Shown here: positions 50,854 through 58,508 of the stretch, piece by piece
Numbering within the stretch: position 1 is the first letter of the stretch
Layout of the letters: the number at the start of each line of letters is the position of its first letter
Assembly (NCBI GenBank): GCA_021779935.1
Contig: JAJXZT010000032.1
Span: 1-64,000, forward strand
DNA: 64,000 nucleotides
Direction: 5' to 3'
DNA from: Acidobacteriota bacterium
GTDB taxonomy: Bacteria; Acidobacteriota; Terriglobia; Terriglobales; Acidobacteriaceae
Notes under the pieces: generated by a model
Told to the model about the DNA's origin: nothing
Databases searched by the model: none
The model's input: the letters and a program-made list of their open reading frames with translations, nothing else
Translations under genes and position numbers: made by a program

Positions 50854-50922
50854 TCGAACCCCCACACCCTTGCGGGTACATGGACCTGAACCATGCGCGT
50901 CTGCCAATTCCGCCACTTCGGC
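50836..50922 (-). tRNA. tRNA-Leu (anticodon CAG)
   Basis: 87 nt including the encoded CCA. Acceptor stem GCCGAAG/CTTCGGC, anticodon loop TTCAGGT in stem CATGG/CCATG, a long variable arm with a CCC/GGG stem as in class II tRNAs, and T-loop TTCGAGT. The T stem has two G-T pairs. The phage is integrated at its 3' end and restores the full sequence. Confidence 0.95.
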
Positions 50923-51011
50923 ACTGGGTAAGTCGCCCAACAGCACCGCGTCGGCGGGCGTTCGGGCCGCACAGCCCTGAAACGGGCCGGCTGCATCAGG
51001 CTTGCAAAGGT

Positions 51012-51042
51012 ATTGTAACATCATAGTGCGAACCGCGGTCAA
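51012..51042 (-). promoter_or_regulatory. candidate promoter of tRNA-Leu in a gene-free 360-bp stretch
   Basis: On the minus strand TTGACC and TACAAT with a TG before the -10 are separated by 19 bp, about 90 bp upstream of the tRNA 5' end. Nothing else is supported between 50,923 and 51,282. Confidence 0.35.
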
Positions 51043-51282
51043 CTTGCCGCAACCCGCGCGATTCCTGCACTTTCGCGATACCATGTGTTTCACTTCGCGT
51101 CGGGGTTTGGCGCCGGGATACACAATTAACCGGTGATCCTGAGCACCGTTTCGGAATAGCTGACATCTCGTTCTTTACTTTGCACGCAACTCCAAGGATG
51201 GAAGCTGCTTCCAATCCAATCGGCACCGTACCCGGGGCAAACATCACTCATAGCAGCGATCGCGCGGGTTGCGAGGAAGATG

Positions 51283-51537
51283 ATGGCACTCGAATCAAAG
51301 AAGACAGCCAGCACAACGATACCTCTCTCCATCAGCAAGAACCTGAGCGTGCTGGCGCATGATCTCAGCAACTCGATTGAAACGATCATGCAAGCTTCGT
51401 ACCTGCTGGGCCAGACGGCGCTCGACGACACCAACAAGAAGTGGCTGGAGTTGATTGACCAGGCAGCCCGCGACGCAGCACGAATCAATCGGGAGATACG
51501 AGACATCCTGCGGTCGCACGGCGAAAGCCAGCAGTGA
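51283..51537 (+). CDS. small stand-alone histidine-kinase DHp-like protein
   Basis: 84 residues. NLSVLAHDLSNSIETIMQAS with LLGQTALDD and a following helix (KKWLELIDQAARDAARINRE) resembles the two-helix dimerisation/phosphoacceptor domain of histidine kinases, with His in the HDLSN box. No ATPase domain follows. It could accept phosphate from another kinase or inhibit one by dimer exchange. ATG 51,283 has GAGGAAG upstream. It is closed by a strong hairpin. Confidence 0.5.
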   Translation: MALESKKTASTTIPLSISKNLSVLAHDLSNSIETIMQASYLLGQTALDDTNKKWLELIDQAARDAARINREIRDILRSHGESQQ

Positions 51538-51569
51538 CTGCGGCGCTGATGGTGCGCGGCAAAAGGAAT

Positions 51570-51590
51570 GGGCCCGATGACTCGGGCCCT
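51570..51590. terminator. bidirectional hairpin terminator
   Basis: GGGCCCGA and TCGGGCCC (51,570-51,589) form a perfect 8-bp stem with a 4-nt loop, between the convergent DHp-like and OsmC genes. T tracts are short. Confidence 0.6.
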
Positions 51591-51617
51591 TCCGCTTGAA
51601 GCTTGACTTTCGCACAA

Positions 51618-52046
51618 CTAGACAAGCTGCGCGTTCAACGTAATTTTCGCGTTGTTGGCAAAGAGTTTCGAGATCGGACAACCTGCCTTGGCATTATTCG
51701 CGGCCTGTTCGAACTTCGCCTTGTCGGCTCCCGGAATTTTCGCCTTGAGATCCAAATGAATTGCGGTGACGGCGAACCCGTCGCCGACTTTCTCAAAAGT
51801 CACGGTCGCGGTGGTGTCGATGCTCTCGGCAGTCATGCCAGCCGCACCGAGTTGGCCGGAAAGCGCCATTGAGAAGCATCCGGCGTGGGCGGCACCGATC
51901 AATTCTTCGGGATTGGTGCCGATGCCGTTTTCAAAGCGCGTGCTGAAAGAATACTGCGTGTTCGACAGGACTCCGCTGGCAGTGGAAACCGTTCCCTTGC
52001 CATCCTTCAAACCGCCCGACCAGTGTGCACTTCCAGTTCTCTGCAT
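51618..52046 (-). CDS. OsmC family peroxiredoxin-like protein
   Basis: 142 residues. GTNPEELIGAAHAGCFSMAL carries the first reactive Cys and AKAGCPISKLFANN the second, the thiol pair that reduces organic hydroperoxides in the OsmC/Ohr group. The length and the beta-rich N-terminal half (SAHWSGGLKDGKGTVS) fit the OsmC branch (general stress). AGGAGA precedes the ATG. It is the closest recognisable oxidative-stress gene to bacterioferritin in the window, though they are 5.6 kb apart. Confidence 0.88.
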   Translation of the reverse strand: MQRTGSAHWSGGLKDGKGTVSTASGVLSNTQYSFSTRFENGIGTNPEELIGAAHAGCFSMALSGQLGAAGMTAESIDTTATVTFEKVGDGFAVTAIHLDLKAKIPGADKAKFEQAANNAKAGCPISKLFANNAKITLNAQLV

Positions 52047-52124
52047 TCCGTTCTCCTAACGCGCGGCATGCGCCGCGTCTGTCATCTAGAAAATTGACAA
52101 ATGGCAGCAATTGAATGCGGCCGC

Positions 52125-52301
52125 CTAGTAGAAATCCGCACAGCTCAGGTAAAACCCACATGTGCGGCAGAGCAACTTGCAGCGATGCTCCTCAAGCTGC
52201 GAGCCACAGGTGGGACAAATTCGCATTGCGTCCACCTGCGATGAGGCCGGTTCCGCCTGCGGCGGATTTTGCGACGGAACAGGCTTTGAGTCGAAACTCA
52301 T
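52125..52301 (-). CDS. mini zinc-ribbon protein
   Basis: 58 residues. Two Cys pairs, ICPTCGSQLEEHRCK and LLCRTCGFYLSCADFY, make one compact zinc ribbon after a Pro/Gln-rich leader. I start it at ATG 52,301; a longer open frame to 52,664 is antisense to the TlpA gene and not used. There is no strong ribosome binding site. Similar small proteins are common in Acidobacteriota as far as I recall; their role is unknown. Confidence 0.6.
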   Translation of the reverse strand: MSFDSKPVPSQNPPQAEPASSQVDAMRICPTCGSQLEEHRCKLLCRTCGFYLSCADFY

Positions 52302-52439
52302 TAGACGCAGTATAAGCGACACTGGGCAAATGCGAGCATGATTTCGGCCTGGAGGTGCACTTGTCCTCCACCCGGATTTTGAAGAGCGCATTCTGATCCG
52401 CATGTTCGGCGGGGAGCACGTCGAGTGCAGGCGCAACAA

Positions 52440-52460
52440 GGGCCCGCGAAAAGCGGGCCC
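52440..52460 (-). terminator. terminator of the second TPR-TlpA gene
   Basis: GGGCCCGC and GCGGGCCC (8-bp perfect stem, 5-nt loop) lie 13 bp after the stop codon; a short T-rich stretch follows on the minus strand. Confidence 0.65.
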
Positions 52461-52473
52461 CAGGGCTTGAAGG

Positions 52474-54135
52474 CTACTGACCGCCTGACTGGCTGGACTT
52501 CCCTTCCTGTTGCGCACGCAGCAAAGCTTCGATCTGCAACTCTGCCATGGACTGCGTTTCAGGACTGTAGACATGCGTCTTGAAATAAACGCGGCCATCG
52601 GCGCCGATGAAGAATGTGGTTGGAAATCCGCGCACATGATAGACGTCACTGCACCACTTCTCATTGCCCCTGAGCGGAATGAAATCGTCGAGTCCCTTGC
52701 TCTTTAACAGAGGCAGCACAAACGGAGCCTGGCCTTCAATGCCATTGATAGCGAGCAGCACTACACCCTGGTCCTTGAATTTCTCAAGAATGCCGTGCAA
52801 GTAAGGAAACGACGCCATGCAAGGACCGCAGTTGGGGTACCAGAAATCAACGATGACGACGTGGCCCTTATAGTCATCCAACGATACTTTCTTGCCCGTG
52901 GTGAACGATTCAAGCGAGAACGGAATTGCCGGGGTGGAAGCGGCAGAGCGTGCGCCCCAAAGTTCGGCGTCGACCTGCTCCCTGTTTTTGCCAAGCTTTT
53001 TTCCGGAAGCATAGAGCGCCAATATTTCCCGGTCGGAAGGAAACGCAGCGACGTCTTTTAAAAGAAATACGTAGGATTCCGCAGGACCAGCGGAAATCTC
53101 CTTCGCCTCGGCCGTAAGAAGATTCAGACGAACCTTGCTGAAGACGTAGCCGGGAGTCTTCACTTTGCCGAGTATGGCCAGGGCCCCAGCGCCATCATGC
53201 GCATCAATTTTCCGCTTGGCCTCGACCATGGCGTCGGAATAGGCAACATCTGCCTTCCAAGTCTTGCTGGCAGGCATCTGCTCCAACATCTTCTGTGCGA
53301 GGCGACGGGCCTTGGCGGGATCGGTCTGATCGTAATACGCAAACAGGTCGTCGGCGGCGTCGGAGGCAGAGTCGAACTTTGCCGGCGAATACTTTGCGAG
53401 TAATTGCTTCAGGTCCTTCACTCGTTCGTCACGGTCTGTTTCGGCCATCGCGTAGCGATAGAGCGCCTGAGCCGCTTGTTGGCTGTTGGGAAACTTTTTA
53501 CCTACTTCCAGAGCGGCGGCCTTGTACTCCTTTGGATCGGCATGGACGTAATACATGTACTGGAGCGCAACGTCGGGGCTGTCAGGATTGGCAGCGAGAA
53601 CTCTTCGAAAGTATTCGGCACCGTGAACTGAATCCCCCCGCAGCATGGCGACCGTTGCCAGACACTCATACCCCGGGGTGAAATCCTCACTGATTTTCAC
53701 CGACTGGCGGCAGTACTTCTCTTGCAGGTCAGGGTCGGATTCGTTGTAAAGCTGCGCAACCACCCACGGGTAAACTGGGTTGTCGGGATGCTGGCTGGCC
53801 AGTGTTGTGTACTTTGCGACAGTCTCGTCGTGGGACTTTTTGAGCAGAGCTGCTTTTTCCTCGTTGGACTTTCCTTTGCCCTGACTACCGAGATACATCT
53901 GCAGGGTTCGCGCAAACAAAAGGTCGGAATAAGCCTTGGCGAAATTGTGATCGAGATCAATGGCCTTTTGATAATCGGCCGCGGCAGTATCGAAATCACC
54001 CGATTCACGGGCCTTTTCGGCTTTTTTGTACTCCGCCTGAGCTGCGGGTGTGCCTGAATACTTGTCGGCTGCATACATGGTGGAAGAACACAGAAAGAAA
54101 ATTGCCACTAGACAAAATGCCCCGAATCTCTTCAC
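52474..54135 (-). CDS. exported TPR protein with C-terminal TlpA-like thioredoxin domain (paralogue 2)
   Basis: 553 residues, start at GTG 54,135 with CAGGAG upstream. The signal peptide ends before ADKYSGTPA, the same sequence as in paralogue 1. TPRs run over about residues 30-395 and the TlpA domain follows, with C436-G-P-C439 in WYPNCGPCMASFPYL, the canonical form of the motif. The two proteins align over their full length and share IEGQAPFVLPLLKSK or MEGQAPFVLPLLKSK and KWCSDVYHVRG. They flank the prophage. Differences in the active site (CGPC and CSPC) suggest different redox potentials. Confidence 0.82.
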   Translation of the reverse strand: MKRFGAFCLVAIFFLCSSTMYAADKYSGTPAAQAEYKKAEKARESGDFDTAAADYQKAIDLDHNFAKAYSDLLFARTLQMYLGSQGKGKSNEEKAALLKKSHDETVAKYTTLASQHPDNPVYPWVVAQLYNESDPDLQEKYCRQSVKISEDFTPGYECLATVAMLRGDSVHGAEYFRRVLAANPDSPDVALQYMYYVHADPKEYKAAALEVGKKFPNSQQAAQALYRYAMAETDRDERVKDLKQLLAKYSPAKFDSASDAADDLFAYYDQTDPAKARRLAQKMLEQMPASKTWKADVAYSDAMVEAKRKIDAHDGAGALAILGKVKTPGYVFSKVRLNLLTAEAKEISAGPAESYVFLLKDVAAFPSDREILALYASGKKLGKNREQVDAELWGARSAASTPAIPFSLESFTTGKKVSLDDYKGHVVIVDFWYPNCGPCMASFPYLHGILEKFKDQGVVLLAINGIEGQAPFVLPLLKSKGLDDFIPLRGNEKWCSDVYHVRGFPTTFFIGADGRVYFKTHVYSPETQSMAELQIEALLRAQQEGKSSQSGGQ

Positions 54136-54345
54136 GTAGTGCGCTCCTGGATTGAAATTCTCGGAAGTATGGGACTCGCGAGACAGGGAAAGACTTCGCC
54201 CACACGTACCCCACGCGAAAGCCAGCCAACCTTATATATAGAATTAACGCGAGCAGGGGCGAACTGTACCATTACCCACAGAATAAACACGTCGGAAACC
54301 CAGGAAATCCCCACGCTGACGAGGGTCGCTCGAAATTTGCCAGTT

Positions 54346-54552
54346 TTATTCGCGCTCAATTCCGAGTTGTATTCGCGTTTCATGCACCTTGTGGTGCAAC
54401 ACACGAAAATAGGCAGGTTGCATCATGTTAGAGTCAGCCATGCTGGCAGCTACCGGAGTCGCCAGGTAGGCAGCGATCAACTGGAGTTGGTCCGATAACA
54501 GTTCCAGCAATTCATTCGTCCTCTGTGCCTGGGACAGTTCCGACGTTTGCAT
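54346..54552 (-). CDS. hypothetical small protein
   Basis: 68 residues from ATG 54,552 with a very good ribosome binding site (GAGGAG at 7 nt). Helical (SQAQRTNELLELLSDQLQLI), no known domain. The frame opens further upstream but is then antisense-like and lacks a site. Confidence 0.55.
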   Translation of the reverse strand: MQTSELSQAQRTNELLELLSDQLQLIAAYLATPVAASMADSNMMQPAYFRVLHHKVHETRIQLGIERE

Positions 54553-54712
54553 AATCAACTCCTCACTGCCGAACAAACTACGTGTCCGATGGAGGACATT
54601 CTGACGGACTATGCACGCACTCCCAATGAATCGCAGGTTTGTAGGCTTTGCGACGTTCCTTTTTGTGACAGTATGCGGGACTGTTCCAGAGCAAGAACAA
54701 CTCCCACTGGGG

Positions 54713-55402
54713 CTAGCCGCCCGCGCCATAGACGGGGATGACCGCCCCGTTGACGTCGCTCCCGCTACCCCCGGAGAGCCAAACAATCAGGCTGGCGATG
54801 CTCGATGGGGCCACCCAAGCGGAGGTGTCTGCGTCCGGCATGGCGGCACGGTTCGCCCGAGTATCGATGGTGCCCGGCAACAGGACGTTGGCGGTGATGC
54901 CGGCTTTACCATTCTCCAAGGCAACCGTTCGGATCAGCGAGACGATGGCAGCCTTGGATGCGCTATACGCGCCGACGCCAGGACCGGGGGATTCGGCGGC
55001 ACGACTGCCAATGGCGATGATGCGTCCACCCTGCTGGCGCCTCATGTGTGGAAGCACGGCACGCAAGACGTAAAAAGCGGTGAAGAGGTTGATGTCGAAC
55101 ATGGCCCGGAAGCTGGCCTCGTCGGACCCTGCGATCGGTTTCCCGCCATCGAATCCGCCGACGAGATGCGCAAGCACGTCGATTCGGCCAAAGCGTTTGA
55201 TAACACCGTCGACGAGAGCCGCGGAAGATTCCAGGGTAGACAAAGAACCTGGAAGTGCAACGAAGGATGGGTGCGGGACGTCGCTCGCCGTGATATTCCG
55301 CGAGACTCCAATGACAGTCATTTCAGCATCGAGCAAAGCCTTTACCACGGACGTTCCGAGGCCACCGCTTGCTCCAGTCACGAGCGCAATCTTCGGTTCC
55401 AT
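54713..55402 (-). CDS. SDR-family NAD(P)-dependent oxidoreductase
   Basis: 229 residues. The cofactor loop TGASGGLG is near the N-terminus; the catalytic Ser is in IIAIGSRAAE and the Tyr-x3-Lys in AYSASK. LVGGFDGG occupies the NNAG position, a variation on the family. This is the classical SDR fold. Substrate unknown. ATG 55,402 with GGGGAGATAGCG upstream sets the start; the frame to 55,552 is not used. Confidence 0.85.
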   Translation of the reverse strand: MEPKIALVTGASGGLGTSVVKALLDAEMTVIGVSRNITASDVPHPSFVALPGSLSTLESSAALVDGVIKRFGRIDVLAHLVGGFDGGKPIAGSDEASFRAMFDINLFTAFYVLRAVLPHMRRQQGGRIIAIGSRAAESPGPGVGAYSASKAAIVSLIRTVALENGKAGITANVLLPGTIDTRANRAAMPDADTSAWVAPSSIASLIVWLSGGSGSDVNGAVIPVYGAGG

Positions 55403-55735
55403 CGCTATCTCCCCATCAAGGAAAAACACAAACTCGGCAAAGTGTAGCAGACCGCTTTCCGGTTGCCGCTCGGTACGACTCCAAGACTTACATTTCCGAA
55501 AGCAGCGTGGGCAGACAAACGGCGATTTGCACGTCGGCGATGCATCCTTCATTCAGTTCACCATGTCACGACAAACCCGTTGTGAGTAAACTCCCTGCAT
55601 AGAAGCGTGGGGTGGCGCGGCGGCGAAATGCCGCAGCCAACATGGACAATCAATGACTCACAAAACTCTCCGACGGCGAGAAGTTTCCTGCTGCCTCAAG
55701 CCAACGCGGCGGACGGAGAGGACGGGAGGTGAATC
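55403..55735. other. divergent intergenic region between SDR and phhA
   Basis: 333 bp without a supported gene. It must hold the promoters of both genes. GGAGGTGAATC at 55,724 or so is the strong ribosome binding site of phhA. I see no clear -10/-35 pair or inverted repeat worth naming. Confidence 0.4.
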
Positions 55736-56488
55736 GTGGCGACTGGTTCGTTGACGCTATCAGTGCCGTACCTGGTGGAACAGAAGTACGCGGAGTACAC
55801 GGCGGAACAGCACGCGGTGTGGTCCGAACTGGTGCGAAGGCGCATGCCGCAGCTGGAGCAGCATGCCTGCCGCGAATACCTCGATGGCTACGAAGTCATC
55901 GGTCTACAGAACGACCGATTGCCGAACCTGTACTCGATCAGCAACAGGCTGCGTCCAAGAACCGGTTGGAGCACGACTCCGGTGAGCGGATTCATGCCGG
56001 GCGATGCCTTCTTCGAGATGCTGGCCGATCGCCAGTTCCCGACAACGACATGGTTGCGCGACCGCAACTCGCTGGAATACACGCCGGAACCGGACATCTT
56101 CCACGACGTCTTCGGACACGTTCCGATGCATGCTCATGCGGTGTTCGCGGACTTTCTGCAGCACTACGGGAAAGTGTGCGCGGGAGTGAAGGACGAAGAG
56201 ATACGCGAGAAGCTCGGACGTTTGTTCTGGTACACGGTTGAGTTCGGCGTGATCCGGCAGAACGGCAAGCTGAAGGTTTACGGAAGCGGAGTGATCAGCT
56301 CGCACGGCGAATGCACGAACGTGATCAACGGCGGTTGCGCGATTCACGACTTCGACCTCGACGAAGTGCTTTCGACGACGGTGAAGGTCGACGAGATGCA
56401 CAAGCTGCTGTTCGCGATCGAAAGTTTCGACCAGATTTATGAAGCGATGCGCGCGGCGGAAATAAAGCTGCTGGGCAGCGCTCAGTAG
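55736..56488 (+). CDS. phhA: phenylalanine 4-monooxygenase (aromatic amino acid hydroxylase)
   Basis: 250 residues, starting at GTG 55,736 after GGAGGTGAATC. It converts phenylalanine to tyrosine with tetrahydropterin and O2. The Fe ligands are His123 and His128 in PDIFHDVFGHVPM and Glu169 in FWYTVEFGV; the pterin loop TGWSTTPVSGFMP is present. The length fits the single-domain bacterial enzyme without an ACT regulatory part. It is convergent with an Lrp/AsnC gene, which may regulate it; a good terminator separates them. Confidence 0.93.
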   Translation: MATGSLTLSVPYLVEQKYAEYTAEQHAVWSELVRRRMPQLEQHACREYLDGYEVIGLQNDRLPNLYSISNRLRPRTGWSTTPVSGFMPGDAFFEMLADRQFPTTTWLRDRNSLEYTPEPDIFHDVFGHVPMHAHAVFADFLQHYGKVCAGVKDEEIREKLGRLFWYTVEFGVIRQNGKLKVYGSGVISSHGECTNVINGGCAIHDFDLDEVLSTTVKVDEMHKLLFAIESFDQIYEAMRAAEIKLLGSAQ

Positions 56489-56513
56489 GATGTCCATCCG
56501 TGGGGGATGGGCT

Positions 56514-56566
56514 GCGGAGGCTGGTGGCGCGGGGCCGCGCAACATCAGCCTCCGCTAACTTTTTTT
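56514..56566 (+). terminator. rho-independent terminator of phhA
   Basis: GCGGAGGCTG and CAGCCTCCGC form a perfect 10-bp outer stem, with a further GCGCGG/CCGCGC inner stem, followed by TAAC and seven T. Confidence 0.9.
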
Positions 56567-56574
56567 GCGGCGGA

Positions 56575-57111
56575 TCAGCGCGCCGGTTGGTGGTTCTCGA
56601 CGTGGTGATGACGGACGATCTTGCGCTTGAGCGGCGTGGATAGAACGATATTTGTCGATGTCATGCCGTAAGAGGTAAGGCGTTCAATCATTTCATCCAA
56701 GTGCTCGACGGTGAGCAACTGGGCCTTGATGATGAACGAGTCGGAGCCGGTGGTGCAGTGGAACTCCTGTACCTCGTCCATCTGACGGATGGCCTCGATG
56801 ACGCGCGCGATGGTCGCCTTCTCGGTACCCGCGATCTGCATGCGGATGAAAACCGTCATCGGCAGACCGACCTTGGCGGGGTTGATCGAGGCGTAATAGC
56901 CGGTGATGATTCCCGCCTCCTCCATTTTGCGAACGCGCTCGGCGGCCGCAGGAGTGGAGAGTCCGACGCGACGCCCAAGCTCGGCGTTGGAGATACGCGC
57001 ATCTTCCTGAAGCTCTTCCAGGATCTTCCAGCCAATCGAATCGAGAAGCTTGTGGGGATCGAGCAAGTCCATGAGCGGCCTATTTTCTCTCCGATGAATG
57101 GAACTTGCCAT
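56575..57111 (-). CDS. Lrp/AsnC family transcriptional regulator
   Basis: 178 residues. An N-terminal winged HTH (LDSIGWKILEELQEDARISN, AELGRRVGLSTPAAAERVRK) is joined to a RAM ligand-binding domain (VFIRMQIAGTEKATIARV, VQEFHCTTGSDSFIIKAQL). Such proteins sense amino acids. The neighbouring phenylalanine hydroxylase suggests an aromatic amino acid ligand, but that is inference. The start could be 57,111 or the ATG at 57,072; neither has a strong site. Confidence 0.88.
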   Translation of the reverse strand: MASSIHRRENRPLMDLLDPHKLLDSIGWKILEELQEDARISNAELGRRVGLSTPAAAERVRKMEEAGIITGYYASINPAKVGLPMTVFIRMQIAGTEKATIARVIEAIRQMDEVQEFHCTTGSDSFIIKAQLLTVEHLDEMIERLTSYGMTSTNIVLSTPLKRKIVRHHHVENHQPAR

Positions 57112-57678
57112 TTTACCGTGAGGCGCGCTGCGAAGGTGGATGCGTGTTGCATTCCTACCCCCACCCCCCTATTTTTAAATACTTTGTTTTCTAATATTTA
57201 GCGGTATTCGATGCAAATATTAGATAACAAGGCAGTTAGCTGTTTGAGCTTAGCCCCTAGCCGTTAGCCAACAACAAAACGACAAAAGCCCGCGCGGGGC
57301 GGGCTCGAATGTTTTGCCTCTATATCCAGTGTGACATACGAGAGGGGGAAAAGGGGACATCGAATTGAGAACTCTATTTCCTTGCGAATGAGATCAGTGC
57401 GGAGAATGTGTGACCAAGAACATCTTGACGTGTGATAAAGAAGTCACGAGTCGCTAGTCGCGAGTCACGAACTGCAAAGGCAAAGGATCACCACGGAGGT
57501 CACAGAGGATCACAGAGAACAGACAGACACGAAGAGTGGGACGGAGCGTGGGCGGTTTCATTGGCACAGCGCGGGGGATTGTCCTAGGATGGAAACGCAC
57601 GGTGCAGTCATAGTCCATCCGCTGCGGAGGTGGTTTGCGCAGCACATCACACAGAACATAAGGAAGGGGAACTCTGCG
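57112..57678. other. 567-bp intergenic region with degenerate repeats and an orphan terminator
   Basis: No supported gene. It contains a minus-strand hairpin with T4 (57,283-57,305: AGCCCGC/GCGGGCT) that has no upstream gene, two AGTCACGA copies with TCGCTAGTCGCGA between (57,442-57,470), and a CACGGAGGTCACAGAGGA type stretch (57,490-57,520). These families of short degenerate repeats are common in Acidobacteriota intergenic DNA, from memory. Confidence 0.4.
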
Positions 57679-58149
57679 ATGAAGGGAAATGCAAAAGTCC
57701 TAGTGGCACTGAACCACGCATTGAAAGAAGAATTGACGGCGATCAACCAGTATTTTCTGCACGCCGAGATGTGCGAGAACTGGCACTACGAAAAGCTCGG
57801 AAGCTTTATCAAGAAGCAGTCGATTGACGAGATGAAACACGCGGAAGCGCTGATCGAGAGGATCCTCTTCCTGGACGGAAGCCCGACGCTGACGGAAGCG
57901 ATGAAGCTGAACATCGGTCAGACGGTGAAAGAGCAAATCGAGGGCGACCTGAAGCTGGAAGTGGACGCGGTGGCGATGTACAACGCGTCGATCAAACTGG
58001 CGCGCGAGGAAGGCGACAACGTGTCGGCCGAACTGTTCCAGCGTCTGCTGAAGGACGAAGAAAAACACGCCGACTGGCTGGAAGCACAACTCCACTTGAT
58101 CAAGGAGATTGGGTACGAACGGTACCTGAGCCAGCAGATGGAAGGGTAG
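57679..58149 (+). CDS. bfr: bacterioferritin
   Basis: 156 residues. The ferroxidase residues E18, E51, H54 and the later DEEKH (E127/H130 in E. coli numbering) are present, and so is Met52 for the intersubunit haem (SIDEMKHAE). The length and MKGNAKVLVALNHALKEELT start are those of Bfr. It stores iron in a 24-mer in the cytoplasm. ATG 57,679 has AGGGG upstream; the longer frame to 57,589 adds a non-family tail. Confidence 0.92.
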   Translation: MKGNAKVLVALNHALKEELTAINQYFLHAEMCENWHYEKLGSFIKKQSIDEMKHAEALIERILFLDGSPTLTEAMKLNIGQTVKEQIEGDLKLEVDAVAMYNASIKLAREEGDNVSAELFQRLLKDEEKHADWLEAQLHLIKEIGYERYLSQQMEG

Positions 58150-58167
58150 TAAGAAGGTATGGAATAC

Positions 58168-58191
58168 CGGGCGGGTACTACGACCCGCCCG
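58168..58191. terminator. hairpin after bacterioferritin gene
   Basis: GGGCGGGT (58,169-58,176) and ACCCGCCC (58,183-58,190) form a perfect 8-bp stem with a 6-nt loop, about 20 bp after the stop. No clear T tract. Confidence 0.5.
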
Positions 58192-58209
58192 TGCAATTCA
58201 ATAGACAGA

Positions 58210-58452
58210 CTACGCTGATTTCTTCATTGCCTTGCGCCGCTCGGCCCAACGCTTCTTCATCATGTCTGAGATACGTTTGCGACCGGCGGCACTCATCTGC
58301 CGGGGGCCACCTTTGGACTTTGGCTGAGTTGCGTTCGAACCGTGCCCACGGGGAGATGAGCTGGCTCCTGCAAGAGCTTCGAGTGCCCGAATTGCTGCAT
58401 CGATCCGGTCACGTTCCGCCCTAAGGTCTGCGATGATCTTGGTGGTGTTCAT
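58210..58452 (-). CDS. small basic protein with NUMOD3-like tail
   Basis: 80 residues. A coiled-coil helix (KIIADLRAERDRIDAAIRAL) is joined by a Ser/Gly linker to a strongly basic tail (MSAAGRKRISDMMKKRWAER). The tail closely resembles the end of the phage methylase at 15,498 (LSPEARKKMSDAAKKRWA). It may bind DNA. No strong ribosome binding site; the family is unknown to me but the type recurs in Acidobacteriota. Confidence 0.6.
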   Translation of the reverse strand: MNTTKIIADLRAERDRIDAAIRALEALAGASSSPRGHGSNATQPKSKGGPRQMSAAGRKRISDMMKKRWAERRKAMKKSA

Positions 58453-58508
58453 ATGAATGGAAGTATAACAACCATCCCGTATTTGAGCGTAAATGCCTAA
58501 TACGACAG

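Noticed and set aside
52125-52664. Longer version of the zinc-ribbon gene
   Set aside because: The upstream 120 codons overlap the TlpA gene on the same strand in another frame and lack any conserved feature; only the last 58 codons look like a protein.
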